In this document: positions 1 through 5,363 of the stretch, in pieces | Position numbering within the stretch: the stretch's first letter is position 1 | How the letters are laid out: every line of letters starts with the position of its first letter | From: BS750m-G62 sp964577175 | Lineage (GTDB): Bacteria; Planctomycetota; Phycisphaerae; FEN-1346 | Length of the DNA stretch: 7,507 bases | NCBI GenBank assembly: GCA_964577175.1 | Contig: CAZNYC010000169.1 | Location: 1 to 7,507 of the forward strand | Reading direction: 5' to 3' | Position numbers and translations under genes: made by a program | The notes under the pieces: generated by a model | What the model saw: only the letters and a program-made list of their open reading frames with translations | Told to the model about the DNA's origin: nothing | Database searches by the model: none

Positions 1-1073
1 GCCACCAGGTCGCCCACCTCGCGGGTGGTGTAGCCCATGCGGCCGGCGGCCATGCCGTCGAGCCGGTCGCCGGTGACGTGGGCGATGGCCTTTTCGACGG
101 CGTCGGCGGCGGCCTGTTCGCCGAGTTCGGCGAGCATCATCGCGAGCGACGCGATGGCTGCCAGCGGGTTGATCTTGTTCTGACCCGTGTACTTCGGGGC
201 GGAGCCGCCGATCGGCTCGAACATCGACAGGCCGTCCGGGTTGATGTTGCCGCCCGCGGCGATCCCCATCCCGCCCTGGATCATCGCCCCGAGGTCCGTG
301 ATGATGTCGCCGAACATGTTCCCCGTGACGATGGTGTCGTAGTACTCCGGGTTCTTGACCATCCACATGCAGCAGGCGTCCACGTGGTTGTAGTCGCGCC
401 GGATGTCGGGGTAGTCGGCCTCGCCGATTTCGTTGAACGCGCGGAACCACAGGTCGCCGCAGTTCGTCAGGACGTTCGTCTTATGGACGAGGGTCAGCAT
501 CTTCTTGTCATCTCGCCGCTGACAGGCCTCGAAGGCGTAGCGGAGGCACCGCTCCACACCGTGACGGGTGTTGCACATAATCTGTGTGGCCACCTCGTGG
601 GGCGTGTCCTGGTACTGCCGGCCGCCCATGCCCGTGTACAGGCCCTCGGTGTTCTCGCGAACGATGACGAAGTCGACGTCCTCGGGCCCCTTTCCCCCGA
701 GCGGGCACGGGACGCCGCGGTACAGTTTGACCGGCCGGAGGTTGATGTACTGGTCCAGTTCGAACCGGAGGCGCAGCAGGAGCCCTTTCTCGAGGATGCC
801 GGGGGCCACGTCCGGGTCGCCGACGGCTCCCAGGTAAATGGCGTCGAAGGTCTTGAGTTGCTCGATTTCCTCGTCGGTGATGACGGGGAGGGTGGGCTCG
901 GTGGGGCTCCCGCCGCGCGACAGGTACCGCTGGCCGGAGAAATCGAACGCCTCCGTCTCGTACGCGAATCCACCGGCCTCGGCAGCGGCCTTCAGGACCT
1001 TCAGGCCCTCGGCCACCACTTCCGGTCCCGTCCCGTCGCCGCCGACGACGGCGATGCGATGCGTCCTGGTCAT
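1..1073 (-). CDS. leuB: 3-isopropylmalate dehydrogenase (3' end cut off by window edge)
   Basis: Cytoplasmic NAD-dependent oxidative decarboxylase of leucine biosynthesis (3-isopropylmalate to 2-oxoisocaproate). The visible 357 codons cover almost the whole family length (about 350-365 aa), so only a few C-terminal residues are missing. Seen motifs: N-terminal GGDGTGPE (residues 11-18); GAVGDP (82-87); the substrate arginines R103 and R113 in the segment ending NLRP; R139 in RENTEGLYTG with catalytic-type Tyr146; K198 in HKTNVL; metal-binding aspartates D256 and D260 in GDIITDL; and the cofactor loop GGSAPKYTG. The LGAVGDP and LLLRLRFELDQYINLRP style resembles the actinobacterial-type LeuB more than the E. 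coli type. The ATG at 1073 is preceded by AGGGAGG at good spacing, which fixes the start. It is divergent from the nagA-like gene. A related beta-decarboxylating dehydrogenase (tartrate or isocitrate) is possible but less likely. Confidence 0.93.
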   Translation of the reverse strand, partial: MTRTHRIAVVGGDGTGPEVVAEGLKVLKAAAEAGGFAYETEAFDFSGQRYLSRGGSPTEPTLPVITDEEIEQLKTFDAIYLGAVGDPDVAPGILEKGLLLRLRFELDQYINLRPVKLYRGVPCPLGGKGPEDVDFVIVRENTEGLYTGMGGRQYQDTPHEVATQIMCNTRHGVERCLRYAFEACQRRDDKKMLTLVHKTNVLTNCGDLWFRAFNEIGEADYPDIRRDYNHVDACCMWMVKNPEYYDTIVTGNMFGDIITDLGAMIQGGMGIAAGGNINPDGLSMFEPIGGSAPKYTGQNKINPLAAIASLAMMLAELGEQAAADAVEKAIAHVTGDRLDGMAAGRMGYTTREVGDLV

Positions 1074-1114
1074 CTGCGGACCTCCCTGGACTGAAGCGTT
1101 GTCGCCCCGATGAG

Positions 1115-1145
1115 GGCGCGGTGGGTCTGCAGTACCCACGGCGCC
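1115..1145 (-). repeat. Interrupted inverted repeat in the leuB leader
   Basis: GGCGC-g-GTGGGT (1115-1126) pairs with ACCCAC-g-GCGCC (1134-1145): 11 base pairs with one G/G mismatch and a 7-nt loop. It lies about 40 nt upstream of the leuB start and, if transcribed, would fold in the leuB 5' leader. No leader peptide or terminator tract is visible, so a leucine attenuator is not supported. It may be a divergent member of the intergenic hairpin family described below. Confidence 0.5.
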
Positions 1146-1165
1146 GGGACGGCATTCCATTCCTT

Positions 1166-1191
1166 CGCGGCGGGTGCGGAAACCCGCCGCG
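1166..1191. repeat. GC hairpin repeat, CGCGGCGGGT type, copy 1
   Basis: A perfect 10-bp inverted repeat, CGCGGCGGGT (1166-1175) against ACCCGCCGCG (1182-1191), with a 6-nt loop GCGGAA. A near-identical hairpin occurs at 5252-5279, with loop ACGGAG. Two copies in separate intergenic regions with the same loop length indicate a dispersed REP-like element rather than a gene-specific signal. Its role is unknown. Confidence 0.7.
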
Positions 1192-1319
1192 CTTCCAGCC
1201 AACGCGAAGCGCAGCATTCGAGCCGCACCTTGTACCGCGCCGGACGGCGATTGGCAAGGAGATAGCGGCCAGGAGCCGCGGGCGGGACTTTTTCGTTCGG
1301 CCACGTCCCACCCCTGCCG

Positions 1320-1325
1320 TATAAT
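1320..1325 (+). promoter_or_regulatory. Candidate -10 box for the nagA-like gene
   Basis: A perfect TATAAT in an otherwise GC-rich spacer, 36 nt before the start codon. It would place the transcription start near 1332 and give a leader of about 30 nt. The best -35 is weak (TTCGGC at 1296-1301, 18-nt spacer), so either an activator is involved or the match is fortuitous. Confidence 0.5.
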
Positions 1326-1361
1326 CCCGTCGTCACATCGGGCCAGCATGGGGGCTGGTGC

Positions 1362-2489
1362 ATGAGCATCCTGATCCGAGGCGGCACGCTCCTGACGCCG
1401 GCGGAATCCGTGGAGGACGGGTGGGTCCTCGTCCGGGGCGACCGCATCGCCGAAACGGGTTGCGGCACGGGGCCGCCCGCCGACGAGACCATCGACGCCG
1501 ACGGCCGGTTCATCGCCCCCGGCTTCATCGACCTGCACGTCCAGGGCATCCAGGGCGACGACCTGTGGGAGGCCCGCGCCGACCGGTTCGAGCGGGCGAT
1601 GCAGCATCTGGCGGCGACGGGCGTGGTGGCGTGCCAGGCGTCGGTCGAGGCCAGCCCGGCGGTGTGCGAGGTCATGCGGCCGCGCATCGGACACTCCCGG
1701 GCGGGTACGCGGCTGCTGGGGCTCTATTTCGAGGCCCCGTTCTGCGCCGCGGAGAAGTGCGGCGCCATCCCGCCCGAGGAAATCCGCGAGACCACCCCCG
1801 AGGCCGCCGACGAACTTCTCGATTTCAGCCGGGGCCTCGTCTCCATGGTCACCATCGCGCCGGAACGGCCCGGCGCCCTCGGCCTCATCCGCCGACTGCG
1901 AAAGGAACCGGGCCCGACCGGCAGCCGCCTCGTCCTGGCCCTCGGCCACACCGCCGCCCGGTACGACGACGCCGTAGCCGGCGTCCGGGCCGGCATCACC
2001 CACTGCACGCACCTCTTCAACGCGATGACGTGGCTGCACCACCGCGAGCCGGGGCCCATCGGGGCCGTCCTCATCCGCCCGCACGTTACCGCCGAAATCA
2101 TCTGCGACGGCGTGCACTTGCACCCCGCCACCGTCCGCATGACCATCCTGGCCAAGGGCACGGCCCGGACGTGCCTCGTCACGGACATGGTGAGCGGCCG
2201 GGACCATCCGGTGGTCGACGGCGCGCCCCGGCTGCCGGACGGCACCCTGGCGGGCAGCGTCCTGACAATGGACCGGGCGGTGGCCAACGTGATGCGATTC
2301 GCGGACCTGACCCTGCCGGAGGCCGTCGAGATGGCCACCCTCACCCCGGCCCGGGTGCTCGGCCTGGAGGACACGCGCGGCAGCCTGGGGGCCGGACGCG
2401 CCGCCGACCTCGTCCTCTTCGACGACGAGGTCAACGTCAGTCTGACGATGGTCGACGGCCGCGTGGTCTGGAAGACGGACGAGGAGTAG
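1362..2489 (+). CDS. nagA: N-acetylglucosamine-6-phosphate deacetylase family protein
   Basis: Cytoplasmic amidohydrolase expected to convert GlcNAc-6-P to GlcN-6-P plus acetate, in amino-sugar and peptidoglycan recycling. At 375 aa it is close to E. coli NagA (382). Landmarks: small N-terminal beta domain with IRGGTLLTP; PGFIDLHVQG (53-62) entering the barrel; metal ligand E124 in YFEAPF; metal ligands H196 (LGHTAA) and H217 (THLFNAM); substrate-binding-type N220-A221 and H252 (CDGVH); catalytic-type D275 in LVTDM; and the family C-terminal segment from PDGTLAGS to the ADLVLFD strand. Oddities: the first HxH metal motif is H59-V-Q61, and the usual EGPF...GAH segment reads EAPF...GAI. The substrate may therefore differ, for example another N-acylated amino sugar phosphate. 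A larger overlapping frame beginning at 1358 is Arg/Pro/Gly-rich shadow coding. The ribosome-binding site is only a weak G-rich stretch. Confidence 0.9.
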   Translation: MSILIRGGTLLTPAESVEDGWVLVRGDRIAETGCGTGPPADETIDADGRFIAPGFIDLHVQGIQGDDLWEARADRFERAMQHLAATGVVACQASVEASPAVCEVMRPRIGHSRAGTRLLGLYFEAPFCAAEKCGAIPPEEIRETTPEAADELLDFSRGLVSMVTIAPERPGALGLIRRLRKEPGPTGSRLVLALGHTAARYDDAVAGVRAGITHCTHLFNAMTWLHHREPGPIGAVLIRPHVTAEIICDGVHLHPATVRMTILAKGTARTCLVTDMVSGRDHPVVDGAPRLPDGTLAGSVLTMDRAVANVMRFADLTLPEAVEMATLTPARVLGLEDTRGSLGAGRAADLVLFDDEVNVSLTMVDGRVVWKTDEE

Positions 2490-2494
2490 AACGA

Positions 2495-2512
2495 GCGCGC
2501 GGCTTCCCGCGC
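2495..2512 (+). terminator. Possible stem-loop just after the nagA-like gene
   Basis: GCGCG (2495-2499), a bulged C, then GG pairs with CC plus CGCGC (2506-2512) around a CTT loop, 5 nt after the stop codon. There is no T-run behind it, so at most it would work as a factor-dependent or processing signal. Confidence 0.25.
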
Positions 2513-2525
2513 TTCCGGTGTGGCC

Positions 2526-2545
2526 CGGCCGGTCTTGCCCGGCCG
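2526..2545. repeat. GC hairpin repeat, CGGCCGG type, copy 1
   Basis: CGGCCGG (2526-2532) and CCGGCCG (2539-2545) form a perfect 7-bp stem with a 6-nt loop TCTTGC. The same stem with loop CCTTGT occurs at 5172-5191 and, imperfectly, at 5296-5319. It sits in the convergent spacer between the nagA-like gene and the receiver-like gene, a typical place for REP-like palindromes. Confidence 0.65.
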
Positions 2546-2648
2546 TGAGCGCACGGATTGACCAGCAAACCGCGGCACCGGCGCGCTCCCGGCCCGCGGC
2601 GCGGACCATGGGTGGGGGTCCGGGGCATGTCGGCCCGCGCGAAAACCC

Positions 2649-2683
2649 GGGGGCCGGGAGCGTCAGCCACACTCCCGGCCCCC
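2649..2683 (-). terminator. Strong intrinsic-type terminator of the receiver-like gene
   Basis: A perfect 12-bp stem, GGGGGCCGGGAG (2649-2660) against CTCCCGGCCCCC (2672-2683), with an 11-nt loop. Read on the minus strand, it is followed by GGG and then TTTT (2645-2642), a short U-tract. It lies 57 nt after the stop of the minus-strand receiver-like gene. Read on the plus strand there is no T-run, but the stem could still mark the end of the convergent nagA-like transcript. Confidence 0.65.
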
Positions 2684-2739
2684 CACAGGAGACGGGGAAC
2701 TACGACGTCTACCCGGCGGCAAGCGACCGCGCTCGCCGC

Positions 2740-3126
2740 TCAGCGGGCGGCACGGGTCGTCTCCAGGAGCGGTCCCAACTGGTCGGCGACGGTCTGCGGC
2801 CGGACGGGCCGGACCATCGAGTGGTCGATGTCGAGCAGTTCCACCTTCTCGAGCATCCGCTCGGACCCGACGACGACGATGCGCAGGGGGCGTTTCTGCT
2901 CCAGCCGCAGCGCCCCCACCAGCCGAAACGCCGCCGAAAGCGCCAGCGTCTTGTCGAACTCCAGAAGGACCAGGTCCGTCCGGTCGGGGTCGAAACGGAA
3001 CCGGGCCTCTTCCGGGCTGCCGGCTTCGGTGAAGGAGAAGCGGCCGAGGCCGCTTCGGACGAGGGCGGTCTTCAGGGCCTCGCGTCCGATGGGCGAGGCG
3101 GCCATGACCAAGGCGTGCAGGTCCAT
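2740..3126 (-). CDS. Stand-alone degenerate response-regulator receiver (pseudo-receiver)
   Basis: This 128-aa protein has the alternating strand/helix pattern of a CheY-like receiver and nothing else: strand LHALVM (3-8), helix from PIGREALKTAL, strand near SFTEA, strand DLVLLEF (51-57), strand LRIVVVGS (81-88), and a C-terminal MVRPVRP turn (104-110) before the last helix. Aligned on CheY by eye, the acidic pair becomes A9-A10, the phospho-acceptor Asp becomes E56, and the invariant Lys becomes R106; only the Ser/Thr position looks kept (S88). It is therefore unlikely to accept phosphate and may be a fixed-state adaptor, with Glu as a possible mimic of the phosphorylated form. The ATG at 3126 follows a run of seven G, a plausible ribosome-binding site. 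No kinase or output domain lies beside it. The fold is assigned from pattern only. Confidence 0.72.
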   Translation of the reverse strand: MDLHALVMAASPIGREALKTALVRSGLGRFSFTEAGSPEEARFRFDPDRTDLVLLEFDKTLALSAAFRLVGALRLEQKRPLRIVVVGSERMLEKVELLDIDHSMVRPVRPQTVADQLGPLLETTRAAR

Positions 3127-3275
3127 CGTACCCCCCCATCAGACGGCGGTTCGTGATCTCTTGCGTCGGTTAACATCCCTTTCCGTATCGTCTCAAAGGT
3201 GGAGTGGGATTGATTAAAACTTAAGACCACTAGATACAGGATAGGAAACGGGGCGGTCGCCGCCACCGGATTGGC

Positions 3276-3281
3276 ATTATA
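3276..3281 (-). promoter_or_regulatory. Candidate -10 box for the receiver-like gene
   Basis: Minus-strand TATAAT inside an AT-rich patch, about 150 nt upstream of the receiver-like start. It would give a leader of about 140 nt. No good -35 is visible at 16-18 nt. On the plus strand the same patch reads TATAGT (3278-3283), so direction is not certain. Confidence 0.4.
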
Positions 3282-3402
3282 GTAAATCTTCCTGCCACAG
3301 CGCCCCTTCGAGTATCGATTCCGGGGCGGTCCATGGCGGGCCATTTGCCTCTCCGGGCGGCGGGGGAGCCGGCGAAACCGCCTCCAGGGGCCGAGAATGG
3401 GG

Positions 3403-3431
3403 ATGACTTCTGCCGGCCGAGACCCTAGAAT
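3403..3431 (+). promoter_or_regulatory. Weak promoter candidate for the 76-aa ORF
   Basis: ATGACT (3403-3408), a 17-nt spacer and TAGAAT (3426-3431). The TAGAAT ends only 8 nt before the ATG at 3440, so transcription would begin at or near the start codon and give a leaderless mRNA. This fits the absence of a visible Shine-Dalgarno sequence. Confidence 0.4.
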
Positions 3432-3439
3432 CGGGCGAT

Positions 3440-3670
3440 ATGCTCGAACTCGAAGAACACCGCCGCCGCATGATCGCCGAGGTCTCGGCCTTCATCGAAT
3501 GGGGGCTGAAGCACCCCGACAAGGTCCGCCGCATCCCCGCCAAACGCATCGGGACGGGCGGCTTCAGCCGCAACATGCAGCGGGTCTTCTGGACGCACGT
3601 CTTTGCCGCCACCGCCACCGTGAACGTGGACGTCTTCCGCCGGTTCGTCCGGTGGGTCCGCGGCGGGTGA
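3440..3670 (+). CDS. Small basic protein of unknown function, 76 aa
   Basis: I do not recognise this protein. It starts MLELEEHRRRMIAEV and has a predicted helical, Arg/Lys-rich N-terminal half (HPDKVRRIPAKR, near residues 25-36), a central glycine turn (GTGGFSRN) and a C-terminal half rich in aromatic and Val residues ending FRRFVRWVRGG. There is no signal peptide, membrane segment or Cys motif. The balanced composition, unlike the Arg/Pro/Gly-rich shadow frames here, supports real coding. It has no clear ribosome-binding site and may be leaderless. It converges on the SH3 gene, ending 66 nt from it. A nucleic-acid-binding role would fit the charge but is not shown. Confidence 0.58.
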   Translation: MLELEEHRRRMIAEVSAFIEWGLKHPDKVRRIPAKRIGTGGFSRNMQRVFWTHVFAATATVNVDVFRRFVRWVRGG

Positions 3671-3706
3671 GGAGTGCTTTCGGCCGCGCGGCTTGCCCTT
3701 CTTGGC

Positions 3707-3727
3707 TTGTGGCCTGAGGCTTGAGGC
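3707..3727. repeat. Short heptamer tandem repeat
   Basis: Three consecutive 7-nt units, TTGTGGC, CTGAGGC and TTGAGGC, preceded by a partial TTGGC. They lie in the 66-bp convergent spacer, 10 nt beyond the stop codon of the SH3 gene. It looks like a simple slippage-type repeat. Confidence 0.5.
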
Positions 3728-3736
3728 TTTGCTTCG

Positions 3737-4990
3737 CTACTCCATCACTTCCAGGTCGTCCACCGTCACGGAGTAGATGCGCCAGTCTTTCAGGTACTCG
3801 CGGCTTCCGCGCACGCCGATGATCTTGCCGACGTAGTCCGCGAGGTCGTACTCGGTGCTCTTGAGGACCACGAGGGGCTGGTTGTTCTGGTCCACGAGTT
3901 TGTACTTGATGGGGTAATCGACGCCTTCGAGGATTTCGAGGCGGCGGACCATGCCCTGGGCGACGAAATCGGCCCCGCCCATGGTTTCTTCGGCGTCGCG
4001 GTCGGCCCGGCGCTGGGCGAACTTCTTCTGGATCTCGGCGAGACGTTCGTCGAGTTCCTGGCCCAGGTTCTCGACCTTCAGGTAATCCTCCTGGGCCTCG
4101 CGCTGCGCCTCGATGTACGCCAGCCGCTGCTTGCACGCCTTGCGGACGTAGGGTTTGTCGGCCTTTTCGAGGAGAGCCTGGTACTCGGCGGCGGCCGCGC
4201 CGAACTCGCGCCGGCCGATCTCTTTAAGCATCTCGGCCTTCAGGTTGGCATCGGCGGTGTTGAACGCCTCGATCAGCGGATTGACCTCGGCCCCCTCGGC
4301 CTCCGTCTCGGGGACGACCGTCTCGCCGCCGTCCGCAGGCGGGGCGCCGGCCTCGCTGGCCGTCACGAACTCGCTGACGATGTAGACCCGGGCGTCCTTG
4401 GGGGGCGCGACGCGTAGGAAGTCGCCCTCGTCCGGCCCGAGCACCGAAACGCGGTCGTTCTTCTCCAGGATGCTGGCCACGCACCACTGCCGCTCCGCCG
4501 TCGGGCTGGAGGCGTAGACGCGGGCCTCGGGGCTGGTCACGACGGCCGAGGTGCCGCCCTGGCCGATATCCAGGTCGCTCTTGCGCATCAGGCCGAAGAC
4601 GCTCTCCGGCGGCAGGAGCGCCAGCCACTGGCCCCGTTCCGACACCACCGCCACCTCGTCGCCCTGGCTCAGGGTCGTCAGCGGATAGTAGTACAGGCCG
4701 GGGCCGCTGCGGACGTTCACCAGGTCCGCCGTCACCTTGCCGGTATACGGAAAGGCGGGCTCGGCCCGGCCGGTGGTCAGCGTGGCCGGACCGGTGTCGG
4801 CTTCGGCCTCGGCGGCAGCGGGCTCGGCCGTCCCGGCATCCGTCGACGGCGTCGAGGCCCCGGCGGACGCGCCGACGCCCGTGGCGGACGAAGGTTCCTC
4901 GCCCGGCAGAGCCGTCGCTTCGGCGGCTGCCACGGTCACGGCGGGCAAGAGCACCAGCAGACATGCGGTCAGAACGTGTATCCCGCGCAT
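3737..4990 (-). CDS. Secreted SH3-domain protein with coiled-coil and C-terminal beta domain
   Basis: This 417-aa protein is probably exported to the periplasm or cell envelope. The N-terminus MRGIHVLTACLLVLLPAVTV is a signal peptide with likely cleavage after an Ala near residue 22-23. Then come an Ala/Glu/Thr/Ser-rich linker (about 24-80); a bacterial SH3 domain (about 81-142) with the typical VNVRSGPGLYYYPL core and GDEVAVV strand; a second SH3-like segment (about 146-212); another acidic linker; a charged helical region with coiled-coil character (about 237-336); and a beta-rich end (about 345-417) containing VGKIIGVRG, which suggests a small OB-like fold. Bacterial SH3 domains usually bind peptidoglycan or peptide ligands. 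An ATG at 5053 extends the frame by 21 codons, but 4990 has AAGGAG eight to ten nt upstream and begins the signal peptide. A good promoter lies upstream with its predicted start near 5053. The exact role is unknown. Confidence 0.85.
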   Translation of the reverse strand: MRGIHVLTACLLVLLPAVTVAAAEATALPGEEPSSATGVGASAGASTPSTDAGTAEPAAAEAEADTGPATLTTGRAEPAFPYTGKVTADLVNVRSGPGLYYYPLTTLSQGDEVAVVSERGQWLALLPPESVFGLMRKSDLDIGQGGTSAVVTSPEARVYASSPTAERQWCVASILEKNDRVSVLGPDEGDFLRVAPPKDARVYIVSEFVTASEAGAPPADGGETVVPETEAEGAEVNPLIEAFNTADANLKAEMLKEIGRREFGAAAAEYQALLEKADKPYVRKACKQRLAYIEAQREAQEDYLKVENLGQELDERLAEIQKKFAQRRADRDAEETMGGADFVAQGMVRRLEILEGVDYPIKYKLVDQNNQPLVVLKSTEYDLADYVGKIIGVRGSREYLKDWRIYSVTVDDLEVME

Positions 4991-5059
4991 CACCCACACT
5001 CCTTCCTGATCGCCCGGGGAAGGGTTACCACACACATTGGACGGGGCAACCAACCCTTG

Positions 5060-5088
5060 ACGCTATCGCGCACGGGGGTGAGTGTCAA
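5060..5088 (-). promoter_or_regulatory. Sigma70-like promoter of the SH3 gene
   Basis: On the minus strand a perfect TTGACA (5088-5083), a 17-nt spacer and TAGCGT (5065-5060), which keeps the key T, A and final T of the -10. Transcription would start near 5053 and leave a leader of about 60 nt before the ATG at 4990, supporting the shorter start for that gene. Confidence 0.55.
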
Positions 5089-5160
5089 CGAAAAACGACC
5101 TTGCTGCCGGTTCCCGACACCGGGCGCCGGGGCCGGCTTGGACACGCCGACCGTTCGAGC

Positions 5161-5328
5161 ACCACACGCCACGGCCGGCCTTGTCCGGCCGGGCATCCCG
5201 CAGGCCAAGAACACGGCGGGGCAAAACCCGCCGTGGCACCCGGCGTTTCGTGCGCGGCGGGTACGGAGACCCGCCGCGCGTCTCATATCACGTGCCACGG
5301 CCGGCCTTGTCCGCCCGTGCATTTGACT
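5161..5328. repeat. Array of four GC hairpins with exact 42-nt period
   Basis: Four inverted repeats have centres at 5181.5, 5223.5, 5265.5 and 5307.5, exactly 42 nt apart, each with a 6-nt loop. H1: CGGCCGG/CCGGCCG (5172-5178/5185-5191), loop CCTTGT. H2: CACGGCGGG/CCCGCCGTG (5212-5220/5227-5235), loop GCAAAA. H3: GCGCGGCGGGT/ACCCGCCGCGC (5252-5262/5269-5279), loop ACGGAG. H4: CACGGCCGG/CCGCCCGTG with one mismatch (5296-5304/5311-5319), loop CCTTGT. Units 1 and 4 are near-identical over 29 nt (5168-5196 and 5294-5322, two differences). Several stem positions swap C-G for G-C between units while staying paired. A degenerate fifth unit may sit at 5131-5148, also 42 nt upstream. The array ends four nt before the -35 of the rightward promoter. 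Related hairpins at 1166-1191 and 2526-2545 suggest a dispersed element. Confidence 0.75.
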
Positions 5329-5351
5329 GCCGGGTCATACTGAGGTATACT
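5323..5351 (+). promoter_or_regulatory. Strong sigma70-like promoter of the PEP-CTERM gene
   Basis: TTGACT (5323-5328), a 17-nt spacer and TATACT (5346-5351): five of six consensus matches at each box with optimal spacing, the best promoter in the window. The predicted start is near 5358, giving a leader of about 170 nt. The hairpin array ends directly upstream of the -35. Confidence 0.7.
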
Positions 5352-5363
5352 GTTGGGCCAACA
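5351..5363. promoter_or_regulatory. Palindrome over the predicted transcription start
   Basis: TGTTGG-G-CCAACA is a perfect 6-bp inverted repeat around a single G. It overlaps the last base of the -10 and the predicted +1 of the PEP-CTERM gene. The position suits a repressor operator, or a stem at the very 5' end of the transcript. No regulator gene is adjacent. Confidence 0.4.

Larger units (their letters stand above)
3127..3439. other. AT-richer divergent spacer, no gene recognised
   Basis: This 313-bp spacer separates the minus-strand receiver-like gene from the plus-strand 76-aa ORF. Positions 3160-3290 are far richer in A and T than the rest of the window (for example TTGATTAAAACTTAAGACC from 3210). 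It contains the candidate -10 boxes listed here. A 90-aa minus-strand frame (3072-3344) overlaps the receiver start and looks like chance. I see no RNA gene or repeat in it. Confidence 0.6.

Noticed and set aside
78..1094. A 338-aa plus-strand frame opposite leuB
   Set aside because: It is antisense to a clear dehydrogenase with all catalytic motifs; the long open frame follows from GC-rich codon use.
1358..2548. A 396-aa plus-strand frame overlapping the nagA-like gene
   Set aside because: Its product is dominated by Arg, Pro and Gly with no motif. The frame starting at 1362 carries all NagA landmarks, so this is a shadow of GC-rich coding.
3564..4136. A 190-aa minus-strand frame overlapping the SH3 gene in another phase
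   Set aside because: Arg/Pro/Gly-rich product without motifs, lying inside a well-supported coding region.
4991..5053. Upstream ATG at 5053 as start of the SH3 gene
   Set aside because: It would put 21 extra residues before the signal peptide, coincides with the predicted transcription start and lacks a ribosome-binding site; the ATG at 4990 has AAGGAG.
5161..5328. CRISPR array
   Set aside because: The units are palindromic throughout with differing stems and loops, there is no constant repeat with unique spacers, and no cas gene is present.
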